Shown: in pieces, positions 1 through 13,350 of the stretch
Layout of the letters: every line of letters starts with the position of its first letter
How positions within the stretch are numbered: the stretch's first letter is position 1
Assembly: GCA_013396655.1 (NCBI GenBank)
Contig: WBMV01008228.1
Location: forward strand, 117,673-181,672
From: Campylorhamphus procurvoides
Taxonomy: Eukaryota > Chordata > Aves > Passeriformes > Dendrocolaptidae
Reading direction: 5' to 3'
DNA length: 64,000 nt
Notes under the pieces: model-generated
Database searches by the model: none
What the model saw: only the letters and a program-made list of their open reading frames with translations
Told to the model about the DNA's origin: nothing
Translations under genes and position numbers: made by a program

Positions 1-879
1 ATACCCACCAGCTGCTCAATGGCAAGAGAAACCTCTGGCAGGAGCTGCTGTGCAGAATCCGCATGGGACTGCCAGGCTGGGCAAAAAAAGCCTCAAATTT
101 TCCGTTGCTTTGGGAATCTCACCCTCCATGCAGACACTTCCTGGTACTTTGAGCTCCCCCTTTGCCTTTCCCCTTGTTGCAGAGTGTCCCCTCTGGTTCT
201 GTGCCACCACAGCATGGTCACAGTATGACTCCAGGCACCGCACACGGCAAGGGCTCTGTGCCAGCCCGGGATGCTCTCAAACATAACAGCAGTGGGAATT
301 ATATCAGCAGAGCAAGGAGTGTGTGGAGCGGACAGAATACTGGATGGAATCACCTGCTCGGTGTGGGATTGTGCCGTGTCCCGGCTGCAGAGGTGACCCC
401 GGGTAACAGGGCAGGGGGTGGCCGCGCACCCCCACGCCTGGCACTGCATGCCGGTCACAGCTCCAGGAGCGGCTCCCGGGGCTGGGGATGTTCACCTCCA
501 AACCCACAGGGAGGGTGCTTCGGTGAGATCGGAATAAAAATCAGTGCGGGTGGCTGGGAGGCGAAGAGAGGGGTCGTCTCCCACGGGAGATGGGGGAAGA
601 GCCGGGCAGGGGGTTCAGCGACAGCGGTCACCGCTCCCGCCTGCGCTGTCTCTCACTAAATCCCGATCCAGCCCCGAATCCTTCCTGCCAGCACTTTCAC
701 TCATTGCAGGGAAAGCTGGATGTGGACCAGTTTAACCCAGGATCCCGTTGCAGGGAAAGCCGGGGCTGAACCCAACACATGCTGGAAGCTGCCGCCTCAC
801 GGATCTCCATCTGCCGCCTGGCTCGGGGCCACCGCGGAGTAACCCCGGTGTAGAGCTATTCTCCCCCCGAAATCCTGAC

Positions 880-1170
880 AGCCGGCAGCCCGAGCAGCCC
901 AGCCCGGGCTTGAGCAGCCTCGGTGGGGCCCGTTCGCTGCCGGGGGCGACGGGGCCGCTCCCAACACGCACCCAAAGCCCGTCCCAGCCCGCCTGCGGGA
1001 GAGGCGGCCCCGCCAGACGCGGGGCGGGATGCGGAGCGGGGGGCTCGGCTGCGGCGGGGCCCGGGGGGTCACCGGAGCCGGCGTCAGCTGTCAGGCACAG
1101 CCACAGCCACAGCCACAGCCACAGGCACAGGCACAGCCACCCGGGCTGCTGGTGGCCGGAGGGCACACGC
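880..1170. promoter_or_regulatory. CpG-rich patch with GC box
   Basis: Dense CpG sequence with a canonical Sp1-type GGGGCGGG at 1021-1028 and an adjoining hexanucleotide repeat. It may be a CpG-island promoter, but no adjacent exon was recognised on either strand. Confidence 0.35.
1095..1140. repeat. (CACAGC)n hexanucleotide repeat
   Basis: About seven units of CACAGC with CACAGG variants, at the edge of a CpG-rich patch. Confidence 0.95.
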
Positions 1171-1379
1171 AGACGGCGGGGCCGGGGAGAGCGAGGGGAG
1201 AGAGCTGAGGGTGTTGTTGGGTGGGGAGAGGAAAAAAACAACAACAAAAAACCCCCAAAACCTCGCAGCTCCTGCCCCAGCCTGTGCCGGCAGGTCCCGA
1301 GAATCCCACTGAGTCACATCGGGGAAAAGTCAGTTTGGATACACAGGGAGGCTGGGAAAAAAAAATGTCAAAAACCGCT

Positions 1380-1920
1380 GGAGCTTTACCCTATTTCTGC
1401 TCAACACATTTCATTCAGCAGTTATTTAGACTACAGCTTTAACCTGTTTTCACTTGTTATTTACCAATTTAGGACTATTTAATAGTCAATTCAGCGTTGT
1501 GAAGCCCAAAAAAGCCCAGATCCGCCCAAATCAATACCCTTCAACATTTTGCAATATTTTCCCTGTTTTTTCTTCTCTTTTGTTTTGTGTTTCATGAGAA
1601 GGTCGGAGTTCTGTCTAGGTGAGTCTGTTGGTGAAATCCAAGTAAAGTGAAAGCTTTGCATGACACAGGCTTGGGGGGCGGAGGGCGGAAAAGTAAAAAC
1701 AAGGCTAGAAACACCATTTGTTGAATTTTATTCCAGTAAGAATATCCACAATATTCTGTAAATTAATTAGATCTGTTCAGTTTTTGCTGTTTTATCGAAA
1801 GGCTTAGTAAAGCTGATTATTTATTGAGTTGAAGAAATTTCTGAAGAGCTTTATTTTTCCTGCTTGGAAGGATAAACCCAAAATCCTCCCTGTTCTTTGT
1901 GGCTCTGGAATAAAATAGTG
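1380..1920. promoter_or_regulatory. AT-rich motif-dense block
   Basis: AT-rich, repeat-free sequence between GC-rich neighbours, with AATTAATTAG, TTTATCG, TTATTTATTG and several TTTAC/TAAA homeodomain or forkhead-like cores. The pattern resembles vertebrate conserved non-coding elements. No protein-like frame was found. Confidence 0.25.
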
Positions 1921-2929
1921 GAAGTTGAATTTAAGTCGTCTAAAGGGTGACAGATCTCGGGTTTCCCTCTCTGTTTACCAACTGAACAGCCCATCCTTGG
2001 GCAAGTGACAGCAAGGGGTGAGGTAAGAATGAAAATACACCCAGATGGAATCCTGGGGACAGTGGGAGGACTCTCACATGGGGTGACACCGTGGCTTTGA
2101 TCCTCCTCCTCACCTCACAGCCACATCTCCAGAGCAATCCCAGGGACACAGCAGGTTCGCAATGTTCCCACACTCAGCTGCCCTTCCCCACTTGCTGCCC
2201 TTGACTGTCTGGACCTGTTTTCTGGTTCTTGACCATCATTTTAGCAGGGCAGCATCAGCCTTGGCATTGAGTTACCTCTGTGGTGTCATCAGGTTTATCC
2301 AGTGTCACCGGGGGCTGGTCACACGGAGCGCTGGAAATTGGGGAAAGAGAGAGTTCAAAAAGGGTTTGTGAGGAGGGATGAGTAAATAAAGATGGTTTAT
2401 GGGGCATCTGCCAGTTTAGGCATGCAAAATCTGTACTGAGGGGACAATTTGGGGGTGGTTCATGCCCTTACAAAGGTTGGATGGCGTGTGCCACAGGGCC
2501 CCCTGAAGGCGAGGGGCAAAGAGCTGAGATCCAGCAAGTTGTCCATGACTGGGAGAGAGGAGGAGGAGCAGGAGGAGGAAGAGGAGGGGGGGTGGGCTGG
2601 GCTGTGTCCTCGCTCAGGGAGGATTCCCAGGACACCCCTCATTGTCCACACGCTGTTCCCAGCTGCTCCCCTGCCTGCCGCCGGCCCATCTCCATAACGT
2701 GAGCTGACACGGCTCCTGCGGGGAGACGTGGGATTGAAAACCCTCCCTGCAAATCCTCTAATTGGAGTTAACTTTTGCCCTGGGAGTGACTGCATTACCA
2801 GGGAACCCCGCGGAGGGGCTGGGGTAAATTGGGGTTTGATGGCTCCGGACAAAAGTCGTTTTCTAAGGCTCCCCTCAGCTTCACACCAGACTTTCTCCCG
2901 TCCTTTCCCCTCCCACCACCCTCCTTTCT

Positions 2930-3075
2930 CCGTTCCAGATCAGCTGCTCGCTGACTGGTAAAATGTTTACACTCCGTGCAGATCCAGAAATCAATTAGAG
3001 ACACATTTAGCTGACATATGGCTCCTCCAAATCCATCGCCTTGACTGATACAGCCAGAGGGAATAAAGGACCTGG
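2930..3075. promoter_or_regulatory. Short candidate conserved element
   Basis: Contains CAGCTGCTCGCTGACTGG, TGTTTACACT (forkhead-like), AATCAATTAG and CATATGGC (E-box-like) in under 150 bases, unlike the low-information flanks. The role is inferred. Confidence 0.2.
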
Positions 3076-4471
3076 GCTGGAGACCCTGCATCCCACCCTT
3101 ATGGACACCAACCCTTTTTAATGACCCTTTAAATCAGTTCTGCTCGAGGGGTACAGGCCAAAGCCATTATCCCCTGACATTTATGACCAGGATTCGCTGG
3201 CTGCTCTGTCCCTACGGCTCCTGCAGCCGCTGGTTTTACCCAGCAGGAAACTGGTAATTCTTTTCTTCCCCAAACATCAGCTGGGCTGGGAAATCTCAAC
3301 CTGCCCAGTATGAAAAGAGCAGCAAATGGCAAGGACTGCTGCCAGGGAAGGGGAGAGAGAGAGAATGATTTTCCATCCCTTTGATGGGAACACCTCTCCA
3401 GCCAAAGAGGACAGGACTCAGCAGATCCCAGAGCTGGTCCTCACCTGCACAGGTGGACAGATGGCCATCAGAACACAAAGATGCTCCAGAAAAGCTCTGG
3501 CTAAACCCAGCCCCTGCACAACAAGTTGACTGCAAGGAAAATGTCCTTTAAACACTGAACTGATGCACTGCAGAGGATCTTCCTCCTCGGTGTCCACCCG
3601 CCTTTGCTCTCTGTCAATGTGTCAGCAAATGAAATGCCAAAAAGAATTCCTACAATGCTTCCACAGAGCTGATGGGTGCTCAGCTGGAAGAGCAGAGTGG
3701 AGAGCTGCTACATGGGGATGGTGGCCAGGCAAGGAGAGAGGGAAGGCAGGACCAGGCACACTGGGGGGACTGTGGCAGGGAAGTGCCACCTTTGGGCCAC
3801 CACACTGCCCATTGGGTTTGATGCAAATCCTGTCACACAGCTTGTCTTAAATATTCCCCAAAACCTGCAACCTATGTGGGAATGGCTCTGTGTGGAGAGG
3901 CGCACTCCTGCTCCCCTACCCTCTGGTGATGTCCCATACATCCAGCTTTCTCAGGGTGAGGGGGTATAATCAACTTGTGGTTATTCATTCCAGTGCAACA
4001 GCAGGGGATGGGAATGGAGATTCCACAATGATACAGAGAGACGGGACAGTGGCTTGCCCTGAATTCAGGCTGGACACAGTTTCCAGAGCTTCCATCTGAA
4101 CTAATTTTTATCTTGTTTTCCTCATCAGTGTTTGCTTTGAGTCCCCTGACACCTTGTGTGAGACTCAGCAAAGGTCACACCCAGTTGTGCTCCAGGTCAG
4201 GTCCTCCCTCTGTCACCCGGCTGTGGCCATGTGTCCTGCAGCCACTGTCCCTGCACCGCTGGAGGCACAAAGCCAATGCTGCCACCACCCTCTGGGTCTG
4301 ACCAGCCCAGCCAGAGGTAGAACACTTCACTCCCTCTGCTATGGCCCTCTCCTATCACACAACTCAGCACTTTCCATCCTGCCCTTGGCTGGGAAATCTG
4401 GACCTTCCCCAGTGATCTCCACTGGTAAAAATTCCTTGGGAGAAAGGAATGGGCCTGGACAAGGCCTGGAG

Positions 4472-4740
4472 TGGCAGGAAAGGGGGAATGGCTTCACACA
4501 GACAGAGTATAGGATTAGATGGGATATTGGAAAGGAATTCTTCCCCGTGAGGGTGAGGAAGCCCTGTCACAGTTGCTCAGAGAAGCTGTGGCTGCCCCTG
4601 GATCCCTGAAAGTGCCTAAGGCCAGGCTGGATGGGGCTCGGAGCAATCTGGGCCAGTGGAAGGTGTCCCTGCCCATGCAGAGGATTGGAATGAGAAAAGC
4701 TTTAAGTTCCCTTCCAACCCAAACCCATTCCATGATTCTT
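4472..4740 (+). mobile_element. CR1 LINE, 5'-truncated 3' end
   Basis: Carries the avian CR1 body from the GATGGGATATTGG segment to the tail CCATGATTCTT, about 270 bases. The 5' truncation is typical of CR1 retrotransposition. Confidence 0.92.
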
Positions 4741-6779
4741 CCACCGGGCAAGCACAAGCCCTGGGATGCAACAGGCTGGTCCCAAACCCACATCCCATCA
4801 GTCCCTCCATGAGGATCTCCTCTGGACACACAGCGACGCAGATAGCAGCAGAACACCCATGCCTCCTCCAGCCTCCAGCCCATCCACACCCGACACTTCC
4901 CAGGGATGCCATGGCAGGGTTTGCATCCATCCAGCCCTGGCCAGAAGAGCCCGTGGGTGCGGGAGCACCAGGCTCCTCATTCTCCTGGGCCGAGTAAAGC
5001 CACTTCAGCATCTTTGGATCAGGGGAGGGGAAACCACCTCTCAGCCCAGGTTCCGGGGCTGCAGCCGCTGCTGCATCGCCCCATCTAGTGGCAACGGGTG
5101 GCCAGAGGGACCTTCTGCGGCCCATTAAGGCGGGAGGATCAATGAGCGGCTGCCCCTCGCTGAGTATTTTTAGTGTGCAAATGTTTCATGCTGTAATATA
5201 TCTCCCCTGGTCGGGGCTGAGCACGTCTCCATTTCCTCCCAGCATTACGAGGATGCCTCTGTAGCCAGACTGACGAGAGCCTGCTGGCAATTATAACACG
5301 AGGAACCACATGGATGGGGCTGGTCCATGCATGGAGAGCTGGGTGCTCTGGTAGTTCCAGTAAAGGTACAACAGTTTAAGTGGAAATGACTGGTATTGAT
5401 CTTGGCAGGCAGATACCAGCAGAAGTAAAAATAAGCTGCTCTCAATTAACCTGCATTGATCTGAATTAAAAGAAAAATGGATCAGCCCTAAATAAAATAC
5501 TAACCCCTCCAGTCAGGGAGACTAGTGGTGGGTGGCTTTTTAGCAGAAACAGGTGTTTACGACGAGAAAGGAAATGCCTGGTTTTAAAGTGCAGTTCTGG
5601 TTAGGGAAGCAGCAGCACAGGATGGGATGCTCCTCATATTTTTCCCTCTGTGGATGACTTCCCCTGGTTTGCAGGTAGAAAGGGCTGTTTTCGAGAAGCC
5701 AAGATCCACGAACCCACCAGGAATGTGTCCCACAGCAGCACCAAGTGCAAGAGGCTGGAAAGTAATCAGTCAATAGATGGGAGCTCCTCAGCCTTGGCAG
5801 CCTGGTGGAGCAGGACCCCCAGAGAAGCCAGTAGAGAAGAAACGAACCTTCTTCCCCAAAGACAAAGGGAATTTTTTGAGTAAAAATGATGGAGAAACAA
5901 GCCCAAGTCATGCCTCATTCTCTCAGGGTGGTGCTGTGACTTCCACAAGCAGCCCAGCTCTCCAGCACTGCACTAGATCCTTCATCCTCTTCTCCTGGAT
6001 CTCGGGCTCTGTGTCAATGCTAAAAGCTCATTTACATCGGTCTAATCAGCAGAGCTGACACAGGAGCTGTGAAAGACAACATTATCTTCCCCCCTGGAAT
6101 TGATAACACACTACACAATTCCTGGAGGGCTACAGGCTGCCAGCAGACACAGCCCCTGCTCCGTTCCAGGGCCAGGGAGGAAGGGAGTGAGGATGCAGCT
6201 GAGACCTTGGACAGAAGGGAATTCTCCACTGCACCTTCCTCCTCGAGCCTGTCTGCAGTTTGAACCTTCCTTCTTTCCCCATGGGGAATTTGATTGAGGA
6301 AGTAACAGGAGAAACTAATGCAGGGAGCAGATGATGGAGGGAAATGACACAGAGTCCCTTCTCTGTGGAGACAGGCTGTTGTACCTGAACTTGTCACCTC
6401 ATCACCTGCCTGAGAAGTGCAGACAGTGCTCAGCACTTGTTCTCCAAAGGTTTCACTTGGATGGTACAGAGGAGCAGGAGTCCCTGTCCCCTTCCCTGTC
6501 CCTCAGCATCCTCTGCTCCACACCCCAGACTGCCCAATGCTGTGACTTTTGTTGGAACTTCTCCTTCAGCACCCTGTTCTCTCTCATCTCTCTAAGCTGA
6601 GTTTAACTCCATCTCCTGACCTCAACCTCCATCAGAATGACTCCTCACAGCAATCACAGGAATATCAAAGCCCCTCTCTAGGCAGTGTATAACTGAATAA
6701 ACTCTGGGACTGGCCTTCCCTCCCTTCTTCCTCTGCTTGAGTTGTCACTCAGCTGTCAACACTTCAGATGAACCACCAC

Positions 6780-6975
6780 CTGAGAATGTAGATAAGAGAA
6801 AGCTTCTTGTTTAGTAAGAAATATAAGCTTAAAATTCTTGTGTTTTGTTAGTAAGTGATATATTAATATTTAGCAAGAATTATAAGCTGGAAAAAGTCAA
6901 GAGATAAAGAAGAAAGATCTAGAGAAAAAAAGCAGTGCGGGCAAAAAAGACAAGACCAGAGAGCAGACAACATTA
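6780..6975. other. AT-rich patch with internal near-repeats
   Basis: TAGTAAGAAATATAAGCTT (about 6812) and TAGCAAGAATTATAAGCTG (about 6876) are near copies 60 bases apart in AT-rich DNA directly before a CR1 copy. It could be an LTR fragment; no family recognised. Confidence 0.3.
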
Positions 6976-6985
6976 TATGCTTAAA

Positions 6986-7132
6986 TGATAGAATCCCAGA
7001 AAGCTTTGGGTTGGAAGAGACCTCTAAATGTCATCTATTCCATCCCCCACCATGGGCAGGGACACCTTCCACTAGACCAGCTTGCTCCAAGCCCCATCCA
7101 ACCTGGCCTTGGACACTTCCAGGGATGGGACA
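6986..7132 (-). mobile_element. CR1 LINE 3' fragment
   Basis: Starts at the reversed tail TGATAGAATCCCAGAA and continues through GGGCAGGGACACCTTCCACT to the internal GGATGGGAC. About 145 bases. Confidence 0.9.
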
Positions 7133-9326
7133 TAGGCAAGATGTTCCTGCATGCTCAGAGGTAACAGCCCTTGGTGGGCAGAAAAAGAAATAATGGATTC
7201 AAAGAGCAGCCAGGAGCCCTGAGGTCAGACAGGCTGGGAAACTGAGGCACAGGGAAGGAGCTGCAGAGAAGGAAAAGGTGGAGGAACCGGAACGTATTCC
7301 CCTGAGCTCACAGCTCCTTGTCTCAGGCTGAGCCCTGGGACAGACCTGTCTAATGGGCAATAATGAACCTCCTGCCCAAGCAGCTCAGAGAGAGCAGAGC
7401 TGCTCTCCTGGGAGGGTGGGAGTGGGATTTGTGGTGAGGAGAAAAGCTGGCACTGCCCCATGAAGATGGATCTGTGTGCCAAACCTCTGCCCAGGGGAGG
7501 GTGAAGCGTCTGCTCTCCTGACTTCCCTCAGCAGGATTCCTAAATGGAGAATAACACAACCTGAGGCATTAAAGAGGGAGACAAGGATGGGCTCCAAGAC
7601 CCCTTGGTGGGCAGAACACCCAGACTCTGCAAGAGTGAAGCTTGGGCATATCGATTTTCCAAAATGATCTGTCTTTGCAAGGATATTCACAGCTCCCTAA
7701 GGGTAGAATAATCTTCCTCCTCCTCCCCAGGTTCCACTGCATCCACACAAACTCCAATCAACCCACCCATCTTCCCCTGCCACCTCTTTTTTGCTAACTT
7801 TGGGCACAACAGGTTTCTCCCTCTTCCAATTTCATCTAAGGACACTGAACACATCTTGTGGAGAGATGAAGACTCAGGTTCAGGTGAGCATTCCCCCACC
7901 AAGCTTGGCTCTTCCTGTGAGCTCTTGCTGAGATCAAGGAGGTTTGGTCCTCAGTGCCTTGGTGCTCCTTGGGCTTTCTTTGTCTGTATTGTTCTCCTCT
8001 TCTTCTTTTGCTTTTCCTTGCTATTCCCAAAAAAATCCTCACACTTCACTTTCCTGCCATGTAAACTTCCCAATCCTAGAGCAGACAATGTCTCTGGAAC
8101 AGTAATTGTGCCAAAAACTGAACCAGAAGAATTCCAAATTGCTACAGACAGCTGGAGCTCCCCAGGTGTTGGGTGAGGATCCAGCCTCAGGAATGTCCAG
8201 GTGGCAATGAGAAAGGATAGCAGACATCCAGTTCTCTGGTTCTGAACACCACAGAGCCTTTCTGGGTATGTGTATTCCCCAATAAACATAGGGGACCACC
8301 AAGTGAAGAGGACAGTGGGCTGGAGGATGTAACTCAGGTGATGTGTGACCTCAAAGAGATCATTTCCAGCTTCTACAGTTGCCCCAAACTATTCCTCCTT
8401 GTGGGGATGCATGAGAGGTCTGGAACAAGCAGCCTGAGGGGATGAGCATGGATGTCCTCCCTATAACGTCTTTGGAAGAGCAATGTTTGAAACCCAGCAA
8501 GCCTTGGGGGAGCTGTGCTGGGAGGTGGGATAACACAGAACTTGCAGGGAGCAGCAGCTTCTAAGGGAACCCTCTGAAGACCAGGATCAGTCCAGCCCCA
8601 CCAGGATCATGCTGCCTTGGGAGAGAGGTGGGCAAGGAGAGGAGACACCAACAGACCATGAAAGTACCATGGGAGATGGACACATTCTGCAAGGGAAATC
8701 CAATGAGTGCCACTAGCTTGAATCATCTCCCTGGGGCTGTGGGTCACGTGTGGGCCAAAGCACACTCAGGCAGTAAGTCTGGATTTTACTGGTTGCTTTT
8801 CCTCAAAGACAGAGGTGTGAGAAATGTCTGACAGCTCTCCTGAGCACTGGAAAGGTGGATGGGCAACAGCAGGTGATGGCACACGTGCAAATCCACTTCT
8901 TGGCACCACCTCAGGGAAGAGGGATTGAAACAGAAACAAGGACAATGGGTTTCTCTGAGGGAAAATGGTATGTTTAAATACGGAAGCCAAGTGAGAGAAT
9001 TCTCTGGACGTCTCATGACCTGACAGCAGAACAAGAACAGCCTCGAGGTTCTTTCTAAAGCCTGAGCACCAGCACAGCTGCACCAATGGCAGCAACAGCT
9101 GCAGAGCAGAGCCCAGCTAGTTCCCAACCCTGCAGCCCAAGGTGGCACCGAGCAGGACCCAACGAATCCTACTGACAGCCAGGTCAGGGGTTAGGAGGTG
9201 CTCCATCCCATGGCCCAGCCACAGGCTCAGCAAGGGAGACAAACCTCTGACACCCTTTGTAAGACACCATGAAGAGAAAACTCCCATGTGCAGGTGACAT
9301 TTCTTGGTCAAAAGTCTGAAGACAAG

Positions 9327-9689
9327 GAATCATGGAATCATTTAGGTTGCAGAAGTCCTTTAAGATCAGAGTCCAACCATTCCCCAACTCTGCCAAGGCC
9401 ACCACTAAAGCATGTCCCCACATCTCACATCCACAGGGCTTTTAAATGCCTTCAGGGATGGGGACTCCAGCACTGCCCTGAACAGCTGGGCCAGGGCAGG
9501 ACAGCACCTTCCATGATGGAATTTTCCTTAATATCCAACCTGAACCTCCCTTGGCACAATTTGAGGCTCTTTCCTCTTGTCCTATTAGTTGTTTCCTGGG
9601 AGAAGACACTGATTCCACTTGGCTCCACCCTCCTGTCAGGGAGCTGGAGAGAGAGAGAAGGTCCCCCCGAGCCTCCTTTTCTTCAGGGT
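9327..9689 (-). mobile_element. CR1 LINE 3' fragment, longer copy
   Basis: Reversed tail AATCATGGAATCATTT, then the GTCCAACCATT and CTTTTAAATGCC segments, to about 360 bases. Belongs to a subfamily different from the GATGGGATATTGG copies. Confidence 0.9.
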
Positions 9690-10326
9690 AAGACATCACT
9701 GAATAAATACCCGGGGGAGCAGGGACTGATGGGGACATCCCACCCTCCTCTCTCAAGGCAAACTAAACGTTCCCCAGCATGGCCAACCAAACCACCCCCC
9801 CACCTTGGAACACACATACATCCCCCACCCCATCACTCTTGGAGATGGCAAGAGGAGACAAACCATCCCACAAGGTTGAGTGCCACAGTTTTTCCATTGA
9901 CATGGGCAGCTTAAGGACCTAGCGAGAACAGCACAAAGCTGCTCCTCCACACCCCACCCCATTTCCAGGCAGTGCCTCCTCAAAGTTATGGTATCTACTG
10001 GTTGCAGAGACACAGAGTCTAACTTGCATCCTGGCACCTCGTTCTCATTGATTTCAGATAGGAGTTGGGTGCCAGAGGAGGAGCGAGGAGTGAGCCCAAC
10101 CGTTTGGCTTCGGGCTGAAACGCTACCGCTTCCCCAAATCGTTGCTGCCTCCCCATCCAGTCTGCATCTATTTCAGGCACTAATTGTGTTCCCAGATATG
10201 CGCTAAATGCTGGGAAAAGTGTGGCCCAACAGCCCGGATCGAGGAAAAGACTTGTGTTCTCCTACTTGAGTGCAGAGGATGGGTGGAGAGCAAGGGGATG
10301 AGCAAGTCACTGCCTCTCTTTGGAGT

Positions 10327-10369
10327 TCCTATTGTCAGGAGACAATAGGACAATAGGACTTCCTATTGT
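10327..10369. repeat. Twin perfect hairpins
   Basis: TCCTATTGTC (10327-10336) pairs perfectly with GACAATAGGA (10341-10350) over a 4-base loop. Next to it, ACAATAGGA (10350-10358, sharing one base with the first arm) pairs perfectly with TCCTATTGT (10361-10369) over 2 bases. It is a compact double inverted repeat. Confidence 0.9.
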
Positions 10370-10659
10370 TAAGGAGAAGAATTTCCCAGGCAAATTTACC
10401 TGCTGAGCACCCAAATTCATGTGAAAATTTGAATTTTTTCCTTCTGTAACTGAGACTCAGGAGATCCCAGCCGTGGATGGGAACAGAAAAGGATGTCACT
10501 TCCCACAACTTCCAGAGGCCAGTGCTGCCCCATCCAGGACTCAGACAGCAGGATTGCCCCTGGCTCCACACTGCTGCCTCAGTCTGGGTTCCTGAGCTGG
10601 GTTTGGAGCCTTTCTATTTTTCTTTTGGAGAGCACATTTATTAGGGAAGCCCTTTAATT

Positions 10660-10850
10660 TTTCCGTTTTGGAAGAACCCCAAATGGGCTTCCCGGCAAAA
10701 CTAATGTGCAGGCGCTCGGCATTAAGCACTGAGTAATCCTGGAAGTACAGACCTGATGTCTCTACAGGCAGCAATAAACTTTTCAGCACAATATTGTAAC
10801 CTCAACTCTTCCTCCTTTAATGGCTTTTCTCTGTGCCATTAGCAGCACTG
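10660..10850. promoter_or_regulatory. Candidate conserved element
   Basis: Repeat-free stretch with CTAATGTGC, GGCATTAAGCACTGAG, CACAATATTGTAAC (a near-palindrome, C/EBP-like) and TTTAATGGC motifs. Composition differs from the CR1-rich flanks. Confidence 0.2.
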
Positions 10851-11012
10851 CAGAGCTTCCCAGGCACGCTCTGAAGCTGGTGGGATCTTGGGAGTCAGGG
10901 CTCAGGTGAAGCCAGCTCTCCAGGCTCCTTGGGTTGGGAATGCTGTCTGCAGGATAAGCACACATGGAAGTCCTGGCCAGGGTTTGAATGCTTCCTGCCT
11001 TTATTTATTGCT

Positions 11013-11138
11013 CAAGGCCAGGTTGGATGGAGCTCTGAGCAAACTGGTGTAGTGGAAGGTGTCCCTATCCATGGCAGGGGGTGGAACTGGATGAGCTTTA
11101 AGGTCCTTTTCAACCCAAACTAGTCGGGGATTCTATGA
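11013..11138 (+). mobile_element. CR1 LINE 3' fragment
   Basis: AAGGCCAGGTTGGATGG through GGGATTCTATGA, about 125 bases, strongly 5'-truncated. Confidence 0.92.
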
Positions 11139-13153
11139 CTGGCAGGATGTCTTGTCCCAGTCTTGTGCTAGACTAGGAGCAGTGAAAGAGGATGAGAAAA
11201 TCCTCCACGCTTCTCCTCCTCAGTTCAACCAGGGTCACACTTGGAAGATGAGCTGGTTTCTCCTCCTGGGACAGGTTGGGATATGGCTCAAGCACCAAGT
11301 GCACAGAAATCAGATTGGATGAACAGGTCACACAGAGATGGGATTGGACATACAAGTGTGTTCAGATTCCTTAATCTTGACCCCAGTACAAGAAGCTCTC
11401 ACATCCATCTCCCCCAGGCAGCAGGACCACCTCAGCTTCACAAGGCAGGGGCTGGGAAAGGGGTCCACAACATGAACCAGGGGTTGAGGATCATGTGTGA
11501 GCCCCTTGTATCACAGAAGTCTTGAGGCCTGGGTGTGTGGCAGGTCCATATGCCAACATCTCCTGGCTCCTGTGGGCAGCTATCCCTGCCAGGGACTAGT
11601 CTGGAGCCAGAGATGGATATGGAGGAGTGGTATAATTTCAGGAATATGAGCAGGTCTTGCTCAATTGGTGGCAACAGGTTGTCAAGGACGGACCACAGCT
11701 CCTGTCAAGGTGCAGCACAGTGGGAAGGAGCAGGACATTTGGGAATGTCACTGGTTGTGTCATGGCACTTTTCACCTCAGCACCAGGAAAGGAGAGCTCC
11801 CTTCCAGCCAGAGGGATGAAGACAGGCTCTGGAAAACCAGCTCCAGGGATGTGGGAGCATTCCCAGAGAAGAGCCAGCTCAATTCCCCATCCTGTTTCCT
11901 GCTGCTCTGCCTATGGGTGGCTGAGGCAGCTCTGGAGGCAAAACCTGGGGCTCTGGAGAGCCCTTCAGCAGCTCAGCTGGCTCCCTGCAGGCCATTAGAA
12001 AGCACTAACACTTGGCTCATAGGCTGAGCCAGCAACAGAACCCGGAGCAAATTGATGTGGGGAGGAAGAGGAGTTCCTGCCACTCAGCATCCCGAGCAGC
12101 CCCGGGGCAACCTCGGCTGGGAAGGGAACAGGGCTGTGCTGGCTCTGCTGCCCCTCATTGCACTACATGAGGCAGCTCATACTGGCAGGGGGCCCAAGGG
12201 AGGCCGAGACCCCCAGCCCTCCTCAGCTATTGGTGCCTCTGACCTTGGGAGAAGAAGACTGAGTGACAATGGGGCACACTGTGAGTGGGGGAAGCCTGGG
12301 AACCTGAATGAGCAAGTTTCAGCTCTTAGCTCTTTTTCTGCTTCACAAAAGTAAAGATGTAACACTCCCTTCTAAAGGCAGGCAGAGATTTCTGTCTTAC
12401 ATCATAAAATATAATAATTTTAAATTTTTTTAAAAAAGGAAAAAAGCCACATTTTCTCCTGAAACAGGTTTCTAAGCCCAGCTGGCAAAGTTCAAAGTCA
12501 TGTGAGAGAGAGGATACTTTCAGACACTTCAACAAAAGGCCAGTGAGGTAAATATCCCAACCAAGTACCCAAGCAGGGTCACCCAGAGCATCAGGGCTGT
12601 CCTTGGGGTCTCTGGGCCAGGAGCTGAGGGAGACCCTGGCTCCTGTCCCAGATGAACCTCTGCATCAGGGCTTACATGCCCTGACCACAGCTCTGCAAGC
12701 TCTACCAAAGAAATAGGTGTCCAAGAGCCCAGGACCAAGAGAATTACTCAGAGATGACCCAAAACCATGGACTCCTTGAGGAAAGAGAGCCTCCCTTTCT
12801 CCTCCTGCTGCCTACAGGTGACTTTGGATGACATCACATGCCATCCAAACTAACCAAGAGCAACCAGCAATACCCCAAGTGCTGCACCCAAGTGCTCCCA
12901 GATCTCTTTCCCAAAGAAAATATCAATTGAAAAATTTCCAGCTTTTCTCAAAAGTTTCAGATTCAGAATTAAGGATGAGTGTCCCTGGGAATTTCTGCTT
13001 GGAGGAGGAGCCTTAGGAGGCCAAGCAATGAAGTGTTATAGCACCCCAGCAGTGGCACTGATGGGGACCCCACGTCCAGATCTGCACTGGGACATGGACA
13101 GCAGCTTCCTTGGGGGTCTGGAGATGATGTTCCCCCATGACAGAGGGGCACAG

Positions 13154-13350
13154 GACACCTTCCACTATCTCAGGTTGCTCCAAGCCCCATCCAACCTGGT
13201 CTTGGACACTTCCAGGGATGGGGCAGACACAAGTTCTCTGGGCAACCTGTGCCAGGGCCTGCCCACCCTCAGTGTAATAAACTTCTTCCTTATATCTAAT
13301 CTAAATCAACTCTCTTTTGGTTCCAGCACAAGGGCTCTCCTTTCCTCTTC
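13154..13350 (-). mobile_element. CR1 LINE fragment lacking its 3' tail
   Basis: Reversed CR1 body beginning at GACACCTTCCACTATC and running through CTTCCTTATATCTAATC. The usual tail is missing, so the copy lost its 3' end after insertion or was interrupted. Confidence 0.85.

Larger units (their letters stand above)
1..4471. other. Intergenic DNA, no gene recognised
   Basis: Holds a CpG-rich patch, one hexamer repeat, a GAG-rich run (2559-2595) and the motif-dense blocks listed separately. Open frames on both strands are short and not protein-like. Confidence 0.7.
4741..9326. other. Intergenic DNA, no gene recognised
   Basis: Contains one CR1 copy, the AT-rich patch at 6780-6975 and an element-like TGTGCAAATGTTTCATGC (an octamer-like ATGCAAAT variant) near 5177. 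Nothing else was identified. Confidence 0.7.
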
